Source: an uncultured Verrucomicrobia subdivision 3 bacterium
Lineage (GTDB): Bacteria; Verrucomicrobiota; Verrucomicrobiia; Limisphaerales; UBA11358
Reading direction: 5' to 3'
Assembly (NCBI GenBank): GCA_903827955.1
Contig: CAIKKJ010000062.1
Span: forward strand, 1-39,945
Length of the DNA: 39,945 nucleotides
The position numbers and the translations under genes were made by a program. Each line of letters opens with the position of its first letter. The first letter of the stretch is position 1. Below the pieces are notes generated by a model. It worked only from the letters and a program-made list of their open reading frames with translations. It did not search any database and was not told the origin of the DNA. Positions 1-7,380 of the stretch are shown in pieces.

Positions 1-1
1 C

Positions 2-70
2 AAGAAGCCGCAATTTTTCGCCGCGCTGGAGGAATACGCCAAGCGCCATCGCCGTTTTGGTGGAGTTTGA
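2..70 (+). CDS. C-terminal end of an unidentified gene (partial)
   Basis: An open frame enters from the left edge and ends at the TGA at 68-70. The 22 visible residues (ending RRFGGV) are basic and could be the tail of a real protein. The gene lies 100 bp upstream of moxR on the same strand and may be the preceding gene. The stretch is too short to assign a family, and a chance open frame cannot be excluded. Confidence 0.3.
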   Translation, partial: KKPQFFAALEEYAKRHRRFGGV

Positions 71-170
71 TTTTCGCTCGTCTTTTCGCGCCGCAACGAT
101 GTTGGCGCGGTTCAAGGTTTTTCCAACCTGCGCTTGAGTCGTTTCGGTCTGCGACTTAAATTCTCGCCGC

Positions 171-1151
171 ATGAATTCATCGTTGAAAGAACAAGTCGCG
201 CAGACGAACGCCTGGATCGTCAAACTCCGCGCTGAAATCGCCCACGTTATCGTCGGCCAGGAAGCTCTCGTGGACCGGCTCCTCGTCGGTCTCCTTGCCA
301 ACGGCCATGTGCTGCTCGAAGGCGTGCCCGGCCTCGCCAAGACGCTTTCCGTGCGCACGCTTGCCACCGCCGTGCAGGCGAAGTTCAATCGCATCCAGTT
401 CACGCCTGATTTGCTGCCGGCGGATATTCTCGGCACGCTGATTTACAATCCGCAGGATTCCAAATACCACGTCACGCGCGGGCCGATCTTCGCCAACTTT
501 GTTCTCGCGGACGAAATCAACCGCGCGCCGGCCAAGGTGCAAAGCGCGCTGCTCGAAGCCATGCAGGAGCGGCAGGTCACGCTTGGCGGCGAAACGATGA
601 AGCTGCCGTCGCCGTTCCTCGTGCTCGCCACGGAAAATCCGATTGACCAGGAAGGCACCTACCCATTGCCCGAAGCGCAGGTGGACCGCTTCATGTTCAA
701 GGTGATTTTGGATTACCCGAACGAAGCCGATGAACGGAAAATTCTCGACCGCATGGCGTTCACCAGTCCGGAGCAGCCGGTGAAACCCGTCGTCTCGCTT
801 GAGGAAATTCTCGCGACGCGCAAGCTCGTGGATCAGATCCATGTGGACGACAAGATCCGCGATTACATCGTGAAAATTGTGTTTGCCACGCGCAAGCCGC
901 AGGATTTCAAATTGGACATAAAACATTTCATCCAGTTCGGCGCGTCGCCGCGCGCGACGATTTTCCTGACGCTTGCCGCCAAGGCGTGGGCGCTGCTGCA
1001 AGGCCGCGACTATGTGATTCCCGAGGACGTGAAAAGCATCGGCCCCGACGTGCTGCGCCACCGCATCATCCTGACCTACGAAGCCGAGGCGCAGGCGGTG
1101 ACGACGGATGTGATCATCAAGAAAGTTTTTAATGCCGTGCCGGTGCCGTAA
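171..1151 (+). CDS. MoxR-family AAA+ ATPase
   Basis: A 326-aa MoxR-type AAA+ ATPase, a chaperone-like cytoplasmic enzyme thought to act on partner proteins with VWA domains. Walker A is GVPGLAKT at residues 51-58, Walker B is VLADEINR at 111-118, and a sensor-1 region ATENP lies near 153-157. Length is normal for the family. MoxR is usually followed directly by a DUF58 gene and VWA 'Bat' genes. Here the DUF58 gene begins 2.65 kb further on, with restriction-modification and toxin-antitoxin genes in between. There is no obvious Shine-Dalgarno sequence before the ATG. The family call is firm; its biological target is unknown. Confidence 0.96.
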   Translation: MNSSLKEQVAQTNAWIVKLRAEIAHVIVGQEALVDRLLVGLLANGHVLLEGVPGLAKTLSVRTLATAVQAKFNRIQFTPDLLPADILGTLIYNPQDSKYHVTRGPIFANFVLADEINRAPAKVQSALLEAMQERQVTLGGETMKLPSPFLVLATENPIDQEGTYPLPEAQVDRFMFKVILDYPNEADERKILDRMAFTSPEQPVKPVVSLEEILATRKLVDQIHVDDKIRDYIVKIVFATRKPQDFKLDIKHFIQFGASPRATIFLTLAAKAWALLQGRDYVIPEDVKSIGPDVLRHRIILTYEAEAQAVTTDVIIKKVFNAVPVP

Positions 1152-1182
1152 GGGAAACAACTCTTACTTTCTGCACAATTTT

Positions 1183-1662
1183 ATGAGCGTAAAACCCAAC
1201 GGACTTTTGTCTTGGAACATCAATGAGATTTCCAACGCGCTAAGAATTGGGCCCGACGATGTGCGTGAATATTTTACGGACGGCAGGCGAGTTAGCTTCC
1301 TTTTGGAACGGCGGCTGGCTTATGAAGTCGTAAAGGGAAAACTGGCGCAGAGCGAAGGCGCAGGATTTGATTTGCTGGATTCCGATGGCCGCAAGTGGGA
1401 AGTCCGCAGCATCACCAAAGGCGGGATTTATTTTTGCCCAAGCTACATGGTGGGTTCTGGACGCTCCTTCGATGAGTCTGGATTTCTGGCGAAGCTCAAA
1501 GAAATCGAGGGCTACATCGTTTCCGATGTTGAATCATTTCCCAATGTGCCTTTTTGGATTTTGCCAAAGTCGACGGTGGAGAATTGGTATCGCGGTGGAA
1601 AGCTGGGCGCAGGCACGAAGATTTCTCGCGCCACTGCATTAAAACTCCTAGAGTCTGTCTGA
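1183..1662 (+). CDS. probable Type II restriction endonuclease (PD-(D/E)XK-like)
   Basis: A 159-aa protein of unrecognised family. An open frame exists from 1132, but that part overlaps moxR, so the ATG at 1183 is the better start. Residues 61-75 (GFDLLDSDGRKWEVR) look like a PD-(D/E)XK nuclease core: an acidic residue (D63 or D66), then E73-V-R75. Arginine stands where lysine is usual. The stop overlaps the start of the methyltransferase gene (TGATG at 1660-1664), so the two should be translationally coupled. The restriction role is inferred mainly from this partner. Base composition is visibly more AT-rich than the flanking Bat genes, which suggests transfer. It could also be an accessory or specificity protein. 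Confidence 0.55.
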   Translation: MSVKPNGLLSWNINEISNALRIGPDDVREYFTDGRRVSFLLERRLAYEVVKGKLAQSEGAGFDLLDSDGRKWEVRSITKGGIYFCPSYMVGSGRSFDESGFLAKLKEIEGYIVSDVESFPNVPFWILPKSTVENWYRGGKLGAGTKISRATALKLLESV

Positions 1663-2948
1663 TGAGTGTTGTTCAAGAACTGCGGCTTCCGGCTTCAGCT
1701 CAATCTGCTTTTGAGCTGACGGACTCTGACGTTTTGGAGCAAGAGCTTGCTGGGTTTGATGAATTTGGAAAACAGACAATCAAAGAATTTTTATCGGTAG
1801 ATGGTTTTGGAAAAGTTCCTGTCTTCATCAATGAGTTTTGGACAGCGAAACAACGGCAAGCCTCCAGTCTGCACGAAGTTTCGTATCGTGCTTGTTTCAA
1901 GCCCCAGCTTCCGCGTTTTTTCATTGAGCGGCTGACCCGTCCAGGCGATGTCGTTTACGATCCATTCATGGGGCGCGGCACGACCCTTATCGAGGCGGCG
2001 CTGCTTGGTCGCACGCCATACGGTTGCGACATCAATCCACTTAGCCAGATTTTTGTTCAACCAAGACTAAATCCACCAAGCCTTTCTGAAATCGAAGCCC
2101 GGCTCGAAAAAATTAATTTCACGGGTGCGGATGAATGGCCGGAAAAACTTTTGGTTTTTTTTCATCCAGAAACCCTCCGCGAGATTTGTGCGCTGAAAAA
2201 ATATTTGTTGGGCAAAAAAAACAAAGGCGCACTCGACGATGTTGATTATTGGATTTGGATGGTTGCAACCAATCGGCTCACGGGGCATTCGCCAGGATTT
2301 TTCTCGGTTTACACCTTGCCGCCAAATCAGGCCGTGTCTTTAGAATCGCAAATCAAAATCAATGAGAAGCGCAGCCAAATACCTGAACGGCGTCATGTGC
2401 CCGCGTTGATTTTGCGAAAGAGCCGGCAATTGCTAGCCGACCTTGATGAGCCGCAGCGGCATCAACTGTCCGTCAGCGCCGAGGATTCGTTTCTGGTGAC
2501 CGGAAGTGCCGACCAGACGCCTAAAATCTCGTCCGACTCGATTGCGCTGGTCGTCACCTCGCCGCCCTTTCTTGATGTCGTGGATTATGAACAGGACAAT
2601 TGGTTGCGCGCTTGGTTTTGCGACATTGATATTTCAAAGCTCGCGCTTTGGCAGATTAAAAGTCTAAGGGATTGGGAGACTGGAATGATGAACGTCCTTT
2701 CTGAAATCCATCGCGTTCTAAAACCCGGAGGCCGGGTGGCTTTCGAAGTTGGCGAGGTGCGGAATGGCAAAATTAAACTTGAAACCTCCGTGCTAAAAAT
2801 CGGCTTGAAAGCCGGACTTCGCCCCGTCCTTGTTTTGATCAACGACCAGATTTTTACGAAAACCTCAAATTGCTGGGGCGTTGACAATCTTAAAAAGGGC
2901 ACCAATACAAACCGGATAATTCTTTTCCAGAAGGACGCCGGATGTTAG
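1662..2948 (+). CDS. DNA methyltransferase (N4-cytosine/N6-adenine class) of a Type II R-M system
   Basis: A 428-aa SAM-dependent DNA amino-methyltransferase. The SAM-binding motif I is DPFMGRGTT at residues 100-108, followed by GCDINP at 121-126. The catalytic motif IV is TSPPF at 299-303. HRVLKPGGRVAFEVGE near 345-360 resembles the motif that follows motif IV in this fold. TSPP is typical of N4-cytosine enzymes, but N6-adenine activity is possible. Motif I lies about 190 residues before motif IV, which leaves room for a target-recognition region between them. The start ATG at 1662 overlaps the stop of the preceding gene. An ORF extension upstream to 1554 runs through that gene in another frame and is rejected. 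Confidence 0.9.
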   Translation: MSVVQELRLPASAQSAFELTDSDVLEQELAGFDEFGKQTIKEFLSVDGFGKVPVFINEFWTAKQRQASSLHEVSYRACFKPQLPRFFIERLTRPGDVVYDPFMGRGTTLIEAALLGRTPYGCDINPLSQIFVQPRLNPPSLSEIEARLEKINFTGADEWPEKLLVFFHPETLREICALKKYLLGKKNKGALDDVDYWIWMVATNRLTGHSPGFFSVYTLPPNQAVSLESQIKINEKRSQIPERRHVPALILRKSRQLLADLDEPQRHQLSVSAEDSFLVTGSADQTPKISSDSIALVVTSPPFLDVVDYEQDNWLRAWFCDIDISKLALWQIKSLRDWETGMMNVLSEIHRVLKPGGRVAFEVGEVRNGKIKLETSVLKIGLKAGLRPVLVLINDQIFTKTSNCWGVDNLKKGTNTNRIILFQKDAGC

Positions 2949-2993
2949 CAGCTTTCAACGCCGGCTTTTTAATCGCGCAGAAAAAATCATTTT

Positions 2994-3092
2994 CCATGAC
3001 CGTCACCGAACTGCTTGAATCCGTCCGCCGCGTCGAAGTCCGCACGAACCGTCTCGTAAACGACACGATGGGCGGCGCGTATTTGAGCGGCT
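2994..3092 (+). repeat. 99-bp direct repeat, copy 1 (5' end of the DUF58 gene)
   Basis: This segment matches 3803-3901, the start of the intact DUF58 gene, at 95 of 99 positions with an offset of 809 bp. The four differences (CTG/CTC, GTC/GTG, GTA/GTG, GGC/GGT) are all third-position synonymous changes. Similarity stops sharply at 3092, where a small hairpin (TGCGC-GGAA-GCGCA, 3092-3105) begins. Confidence 0.97.
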
Positions 3093-3148
3093 GCGCGGAA
3101 GCGCATCCTTTGACAGGGATGGTTCAAAATGTTAAATCATCACCGTGA
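2996..3148 (+). pseudogene. truncated 5' fragment of the DUF58 gene
   Basis: The ATG at 2996 opens the same reading frame as the intact DUF58 protein (MTVTELLESV..., 32 shared residues ending LSG), then continues into 18 unrelated residues and stops at 3146-3148. An in-frame ATG at 2942 overlaps the methyltransferase stop (ATGTTAG), so the frame could be translated by coupling from that gene. Its stop overlaps the GTG start of mntA (GTGA at 3145-3148). It is a remnant as a DUF58 gene, but may still work as a translated leader for the toxin-antitoxin genes. Confidence 0.85.
3110..3138 (+). promoter_or_regulatory. possible sigma-70 promoter for mntA-hepT
   Basis: A perfect -35 hexamer TTGACA (3110-3115) is followed after 17 bp by TAAATC (3133-3138), or after 16 bp by TTAAAT. 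Transcription would begin close to the GTG start of mntA and give a nearly leaderless mRNA. The position just after the DUF58 fragment, and the small hairpin at 3092-3105, fit an autonomous toxin-antitoxin promoter. This is prediction only. Confidence 0.4.
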
Positions 3149-3453
3149 AGCTGAATTTCAATCCTGAACGGCTGGGCCGGTTCTGCCGCGAGCGCGGCAT
3201 CGCCCGGCTGGAATTGTTCGGCTCGGCTTTGCGGGACGATTTTCGGGATGAAAGCGATGTGGACTTGCTGGCGACCTTGCGGGCGGACGCGCATCCGACC
3301 TTGCTGGACTGGGCGGAGATGCAGGAGAAACTGGCGGAACTGTTTGGCCGGTCGGTGGACTTGGTGAGCCGCCGTGCCATCGAGAGCAGCCGCAACCGTT
3401 ATCGCAAACATTCCATCCTCACCACCGCGACCCAAATTTATGCGGAAGGATAA
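3145..3453 (+). CDS. mntA: MntA-like minimal nucleotidyltransferase antitoxin
   Basis: A 102-aa minimal nucleotidyltransferase (MNT) protein. The signature GSX10DXD is present: G26-S27, then D38-V-D40, with D72 as a likely third metal ligand. In characterised MntA-HepT pairs the MNT protein neutralises the HEPN toxin by transferring AMP to a tyrosine next to the toxin active site. The GTG start at 3145 overlaps the stop of the DUF58 fragment. The 3' end overlaps hepT by 14 bp, the usual order and coupling for this family. All nucleotidyltransferase catalytic residues look intact. Confidence 0.9.
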   Translation: MKLNFNPERLGRFCRERGIARLELFGSALRDDFRDESDVDLLATLRADAHPTLLDWAEMQEKLAELFGRSVDLVSRRAIESSRNRYRKHSILTTATQIYAEG

Positions 3454-3790
3454 CGCTTACTTGGCCGACATCCTGGAAGCGGCCAAGGCCATCCAGCGTT
3501 TTACCGGCGGGGTTTCTTTGGAGGCTTTCAAGGCGAACGAGGAAAAATACGAGGCGGTGAATCGCAAGTTTGAAATCATTGGCGAAGCCGCCCGCCGGCT
3601 GTCTACTGAGGGCCGCAGCCTGTTTCCAGAAATTCCGTGGCGGCTGCTCACGGCGATGCGAAACATTCTCATCCATGACTATGACGACGTGGATTTGAAT
3701 GTGGTTTGGGACACCATCCAGCGTGATTTGCCGCCGCTAATTGCGCATTTGGAAACTTATCTGACTGCCAACCCGCCGCCGGAATCTTGA
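3440..3790 (+). CDS. hepT: HepT-like HEPN RNase toxin
   Basis: A 116-aa HEPN (DUF86) protein, the toxin partner of MntA. The RX4HXY motif is R74-NILI-H79-D-Y81 (RNILIHDY). R and H are the RNase residues, and Y81 corresponds to the tyrosine AMPylated by MntA in studied systems. The chosen ATG at 3440 ([11 protein letters not shown]) fits the family N-terminus; a longer frame from 3374 lies inside mntA and is rejected. The stop lies 14 bp before the ATG of the intact DUF58 gene, so the pair sits exactly at the DUF58 start. The system appears intact. Confidence 0.9.
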   Translation: MRKDNAYLADILEAAKAIQRFTGGVSLEAFKANEEKYEAVNRKFEIIGEAARRLSTEGRSLFPEIPWRLLTAMRNILIHDYDDVDLNVVWDTIQRDLPPLIAHLETYLTANPPPES

Positions 3791-3802
3791 TTGCCGAGCG
3801 CG

Positions 3803-3901
3803 CCATGACCGTCACCGAACTCCTTGAATCCGTCCGCCGCGTGGAAGTCCGCACGAACCGTCTCGTGAACGACACGATGGGTGGCGCGTATTTGAGCGGC
3901 T
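3803..3901 (+). repeat. 99-bp direct repeat, copy 2 (start of intact DUF58 gene)
   Basis: Second copy of the repeat at 2994-3092, here in its functional setting at the 5' end of the complete DUF58 gene. The two copies bracket mntA-hepT. Confidence 0.97.
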
Positions 3902-4758
3902 TCAAGGGGCGCGGCATGGATTTTGAGGAACTCCGCGAATACATGTTCGGCGACGACGTGCGCGATATTGACTGGAACGTGACGCATCGCCTCGGCCGTC
4001 CGTTCGTGAAACGCTTCCGCGAGGAACGCGAACTCACCGCCGTCCTCGCCGTGGACGTTTCCGCGTCGTCCAGCTTCGGTTCGGCTTATCGCACCAAGCG
4101 CGAATTTGCTGCTGAAATCGCCGCCACGCTCGCCATGTCCGCCGCCAAAAACGGCGACAAGGTTGCGCTGCTGTTGTTCTCAGATGAAGTGGAATTATTC
4201 GTTCCGCCGCGCAAAGGGCGTCGGCACATTCTTAGACTTGTTCGCGAGATGCTGATGTTCCAACCGAAGAAGCGCGCCACGGACATTTCGCGCGCGCTGG
4301 TTTTTTTAAATCACGTTCTGAACCGCCGCGCGATTATTTTTCTGCTGACGGACTTCCTACACAGCGGGGCATCCCCCTCAACCGACCTTCGGCCACCTTC
4401 TCCCCCAGCGGGGGAGAAGGACGGGATGAGGGGGCGCGACGTCATCCAAGAACTCGGTCTCACGAATACTCGCCACGATGTCGTTTGCCTGCACTTGCAC
4501 GATCCGCGCGAAAGCGAATTGCCCGACGCCGGACTCGTCACGATTGAAGATGCCGAAACGGGCGAATTGCTGGAGTTGGATTCCGCCCGCAGTGGCGTGC
4601 GCCAGAAATTTTCCGCGGTGAATGCCGAGCGATTGGCGGAACTGGATCGCGCACTCATCCGCACCGGCGTGGACACGTTGCGTTTGCAAACCACCGAACC
4701 GTTTGCGCCGGTGCTGCAACGGTTTTTTGAAATCCGCCGGGGGCGGCGGCGCGGATGA
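3805..4758 (+). CDS. DUF58 (VWA-like) protein of the MoxR/Bat operon
   Basis: A 317-aa DUF58 protein. The conserved block GRGMDFEELREYMFGDDVRD lies at residues 36-55, and a VWA/MIDAS-like DVSASS at 84-89. DUF58 proteins are the standard partners of MoxR ATPases. The ATG at 3805 is preferred to a TTG at 3787 because the duplicated copy is conserved only from about this ATG. Residues of about 190-210 are encoded by a palindromic repeat inserted in frame (PSPPAGEKDGMRG). The 3' end overlaps the next gene by ATGA. It was probably next to moxR before the defence genes arrived. Confidence 0.93.
   Translation: MTVTELLESVRRVEVRTNRLVNDTMGGAYLSGFKGRGMDFEELREYMFGDDVRDIDWNVTHRLGRPFVKRFREERELTAVLAVDVSASSSFGSAYRTKREFAAEIAATLAMSAAKNGDKVALLLFSDEVELFVPPRKGRRHILRLVREMLMFQPKKRATDISRALVFLNHVLNRRAIIFLLTDFLHSGASPSTDLRPPSPPAGEKDGMRGRDVIQELGLTNTRHDVVCLHLHDPRESELPDAGLVTIEDAETGELLELDSARSGVRQKFSAVNAERLAELDRALIRTGVDTLRLQTTEPFAPVLQRFFEIRRGRRRG
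4373..4434. repeat. palindromic repeat inserted in frame within the DUF58 gene
   Basis: Outer arms CCCCCTCA (4373-4380) and TGAGGGGG (4427-4434) are perfectly complementary. Inside them, CCTTCTCCCCC (4396-4406) and GGGGGAGAAGG (4410-4420) form an 11-bp perfect stem with a 3-nt loop. The element keeps the reading frame. Its sequence resembles dispersed intergenic palindromes common in such genomes, but other copies cannot be sought here. Confidence 0.85.
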
Positions 4759-5321
4759 ATCGTTACCTCGCCAGCTTTTTGTTTCTGCCGTTCGCCGTCG
4801 TCGCTGCGGAGACGAATGATTTGCCTTTGCTTGTCCCAGCTTACGGCGAACTGCCGCTGACTTTTTGGGAGCAACATCAAGCGACCATCATCATTGCTGG
4901 TTTTGCCTTTTTTGCGTTTGTCTTTCTGTTCATAAAAACGATGCTCCGTCCGGAAAGCCCAAAGATTTTGCCGCCGGAAATGGTGGCGCAGGAGGCATTG
5001 GCCAGATTGCAAGACCGCCCCGAGGACGGAAATGTCCTGAGCGGCGTGTCGCAAATTTTACGCCGTTATGTGAGCGAGACATTCAGTCTGTCGAACGGCG
5101 AACTGACAACGGCGGAATTCTGCGCCGCCATCGAAGTCAGCCCGCAGATCGGCAGCGAACTGGCGGGTGAGGTTTCCGGTTTTCTCCGCGAGTGCGACGT
5201 GCGGAAATTTTCTCCGGCGGGCGGAACCGCTCCGGTCAACGCCGTTAGTCGGGCATTGGAAATTGTGGCGCGGATAGAAAAGGAAACTCACAGGCAAGAT
5301 GCTTGTGCCACTGCCAAATGA
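4755..5321 (+). CDS. DUF4381-like membrane protein of the Bat operon
   Basis: A 188-aa protein with a signal-like N-terminus (to about residue 18), a periplasmic stretch and one strong membrane segment (IIIAGFAFFAFVFLFI) near residues 46-61. A cytoplasmic helical domain follows (RRYVSETFSLSNGELTTAEF). Position between DUF58 and the first VWA gene, and this layout, fit the DUF4381-type proteins of MoxR/Bat operons. The last residues (HRQDACATAK) come from a short palindromic repeat and are probably not functional. The start overlaps the DUF58 stop (ATGA), and the stop overlaps the next ATG. Confidence 0.75.
   Translation: MNRYLASFLFLPFAVVAAETNDLPLLVPAYGELPLTFWEQHQATIIIAGFAFFAFVFLFIKTMLRPESPKILPPEMVAQEALARLQDRPEDGNVLSGVSQILRRYVSETFSLSNGELTTAEFCAAIEVSPQIGSELAGEVSGFLRECDVRKFSPAGGTAPVNAVSRALEIVARIEKETHRQDACATAK
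5289..5310. repeat. short imperfect palindromic repeat forming the C-terminus of the DUF4381-like gene
   Basis: CACAGGCAAGATGCTTGTGCC is a partial palindrome translated as HRQDACAT. Similar peptides are often seen at the ends of proteins in repeat-rich verrucomicrobial genomes (general knowledge, not checked here). Confidence 0.5.
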
Positions 5322-6358
5322 CCGGCGAATTTGAATTCCAATTTCCCTGGCTACTGGCGCTGCTTGGCCTGCTGCCCGTGTATGCGTTGTTTCGTGGAAA
5401 AGTTGGCAAGCTCTCGGCGCTGATATTTTCCAGCGCGGAGATTGCGCGCGAAGCGGGGGCCAAGGCGCGTTCGGCGGCGGGACGATTTTTATTTTTTCTC
5501 CGCCTGCTCGTCGTGGCGCTCGGCATCATTGCGCTGGCGGGGCCGAGGCTGGCGGATTATCACGTCGAGACCGAGACGCCGGGCATTGACATCATGCTCG
5601 TCCTGGATCTGTCGTGGTCCATGATGGCAATTGACATGGGCCGCCCGGCGGAAAAACTCACGCGCTTCGCCGCCGCGTCCGGCGTGCTGAAAGATTTTGT
5701 GGCGAAACGTTCCGATGACCGCATCGGTCTCGTGGCATTTTCGGGCGCGCCGTATCTGGCGAGTCCGCTGACGCTGAACCACGCCTGGCTGGATGAAAAC
5801 ATCGAGCGCCTACACATCGGCATCATCGGCGAGCTCGGCACGGCCATCGGCGACGCCGTGGTGGTGGCGGCCAAAAGATTGAAGGCGGTGCCGAACAGCA
5901 AAAGCCGCATTGTGATTCTGCTGACGGATGGCGACAACAACATGGGCAAGATTGATCCGCTGCCGGCGGCGCAACTTGCGGCGGCGCTGGGTGTGAAAAT
6001 TTACACCATCGGCATCGGCATCGAGCAGCCGTGCAATCTGCCCGCGTTTGATCCGGCGACGGGCACGCTCCGGCTGGATGCGACTGGTAACATCATCCCC
6101 ACGCTGCTGCTGCAGCCGGCGAATTATTCCGTGTTGGGCAAGATGGCGGATTTGTCCGGCGGCCATTTTTTTCGCGCGACGAATGCGCGCGAGTTGCAGA
6201 GCATTTACAACCAGATTGACCGCCTGGAAAAATCCGAGGTGAAGCAGCGCCGGTTCGCGACCTATGAACCGCTATTTCACTGGCCGCTACTGGCGGCGCT
6301 CGGCTTGCTGTCGTTGGAATTGATTTTGGCGAACACGAGATTTCGCCGCGTGCCATGA
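5318..6358 (+). CDS. batA: BatA-like VWA-domain membrane protein
   Basis: A 346-aa protein with an N-terminal membrane segment (FPWLLALLGLLPVYALF), a second one near residues 55-75 and a last one close to the C-terminus. Between them is a von Willebrand A domain. The MIDAS motif DxSxS is DLSWS, followed by TDGDNN later in the domain, so metal binding looks intact. The ATG at 5318 overlaps the previous stop. Bat proteins were named for a proposed role in aerotolerance in Bacteroides, but their molecular function is not settled. The next gene is a paralogue. Confidence 0.9.
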   Translation: MTGEFEFQFPWLLALLGLLPVYALFRGKVGKLSALIFSSAEIAREAGAKARSAAGRFLFFLRLLVVALGIIALAGPRLADYHVETETPGIDIMLVLDLSWSMMAIDMGRPAEKLTRFAAASGVLKDFVAKRSDDRIGLVAFSGAPYLASPLTLNHAWLDENIERLHIGIIGELGTAIGDAVVVAAKRLKAVPNSKSRIVILLTDGDNNMGKIDPLPAAQLAAALGVKIYTIGIGIEQPCNLPAFDPATGTLRLDATGNIIPTLLLQPANYSVLGKMADLSGGHFFRATNARELQSIYNQIDRLEKSEVKQRRFATYEPLFHWPLLAALGLLSLELILANTRFRRVP

Positions 6359-7380
6359 ACTTTGCTGATTTTCATTTTGCCGAACCGCGCTGGCTGTGGC
6401 TGGCGGCGGTCGCGCCGGTGATGCTGGCGTGGCTGCATGGGCGCGCAGCACAGAAACGACGCGAACAACTGGCGCAGATGGCATCGCCGCAATTCGTCGG
6501 GCAACTTACGGCTTCGCACAGTCCGGCGCGGCGGCGGGGCAAGGAAATGTTATTGCTGCTCGGTTTGATTTTCGCCGGGCTGGCGTTGGCGCGTCCGCAA
6601 TGGGGCAGCGTGGAAAACGGCAACGCTTTTGTCGGCGAAGATATCGTGTTCGTGCTGGACTGTTCGTTGAGCATGACGACGAGCGATGTTTTGCCGAACC
6701 GGATGCAGCGCGCAAAGTTTGCGCTGCTGGATTTCGTGAAGCGGGAAAGCCATGGCCGGGTGGGTCTGGTGGCCTTTGCGGGCAGCGCGTTTCTGCAATG
6801 CCCGCTGACGTTCGACGCGGGTGCGTTTGAAGAAACGCTGATGAGCCTGGATGAAAAAGCGATTCCGATTCCTGGCACGGACATCGGCCGGGCGTTGAAC
6901 GAGGCGAACCGCGCGATGGACAAAAATGCGCGGCGCAAAATGGTCGTGCTCGTGACCGACGGCGAAGACCTGGAAAAATCCGGCATCGTCGCCGCGAAAC
7001 GACTGGCGACCAACGGCGTGGTGGTGTTCACGATAGGTGTGGGCACGCCGGCGGGAAAAGAAATTCAAACCTTGAACGCGGCCGGACAAATGGAGTTGTT
7101 GCACGATGCAAAAGGTGAGCTTGTCCGGAGCCAGCTGGATGAAAAAACGCTTCAGGAAATCGCGCAGGCGACGGGCGGCAGTTATTTTCCGCTCGGTCGG
7201 CTGGGCGACGGCTTGCTGCAGGTGAAGTCCGCGATGCACGCGCTCGATGCGGCCAGCAGCGCCCGCCAGTCGGCCAAGCGCGGCATGGACCGGTTTTATG
7301 TGCCGCTGGCAGTTTTTGTTTTGCTGCTGGCGGCAGAACCGCTCATCGGCACGCGCAAAAGGAAGATTTCTACGACGTGA
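6355..7380 (+). CDS. batB: BatB-like VWA-domain membrane protein
   Basis: A 341-aa paralogue of the preceding VWA protein with the same plan: an N-terminal membrane segment (LWLAAVAPVMLAWL), a second near residues 62-75, the VWA domain and a C-terminal membrane segment (YVPLAVFVLLLAAEPLI). The MIDAS motif is DCSLS, with TDGEDL further on. The start overlaps the batA stop and the stop overlaps the next GTG. Two tandem VWA proteins of this type are the core of Bat operons. Confidence 0.9.
   Translation: MNFADFHFAEPRWLWLAAVAPVMLAWLHGRAAQKRREQLAQMASPQFVGQLTASHSPARRRGKEMLLLLGLIFAGLALARPQWGSVENGNAFVGEDIVFVLDCSLSMTTSDVLPNRMQRAKFALLDFVKRESHGRVGLVAFAGSAFLQCPLTFDAGAFEETLMSLDEKAIPIPGTDIGRALNEANRAMDKNARRKMVVLVTDGEDLEKSGIVAAKRLATNGVVVFTIGVGTPAGKEIQTLNAAGQMELLHDAKGELVRSQLDEKTLQEIAQATGGSYFPLGRLGDGLLQVKSAMHALDAASSARQSAKRGMDRFYVPLAVFVLLLAAEPLIGTRKRKISTT

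Noticed and set aside
134-162. Promoter-like TTGAGT-17-TAAATT just before moxR
   Set aside because: Each hexamer has two mismatches, and the predicted start would fall on the moxR ATG. Too weak to annotate.
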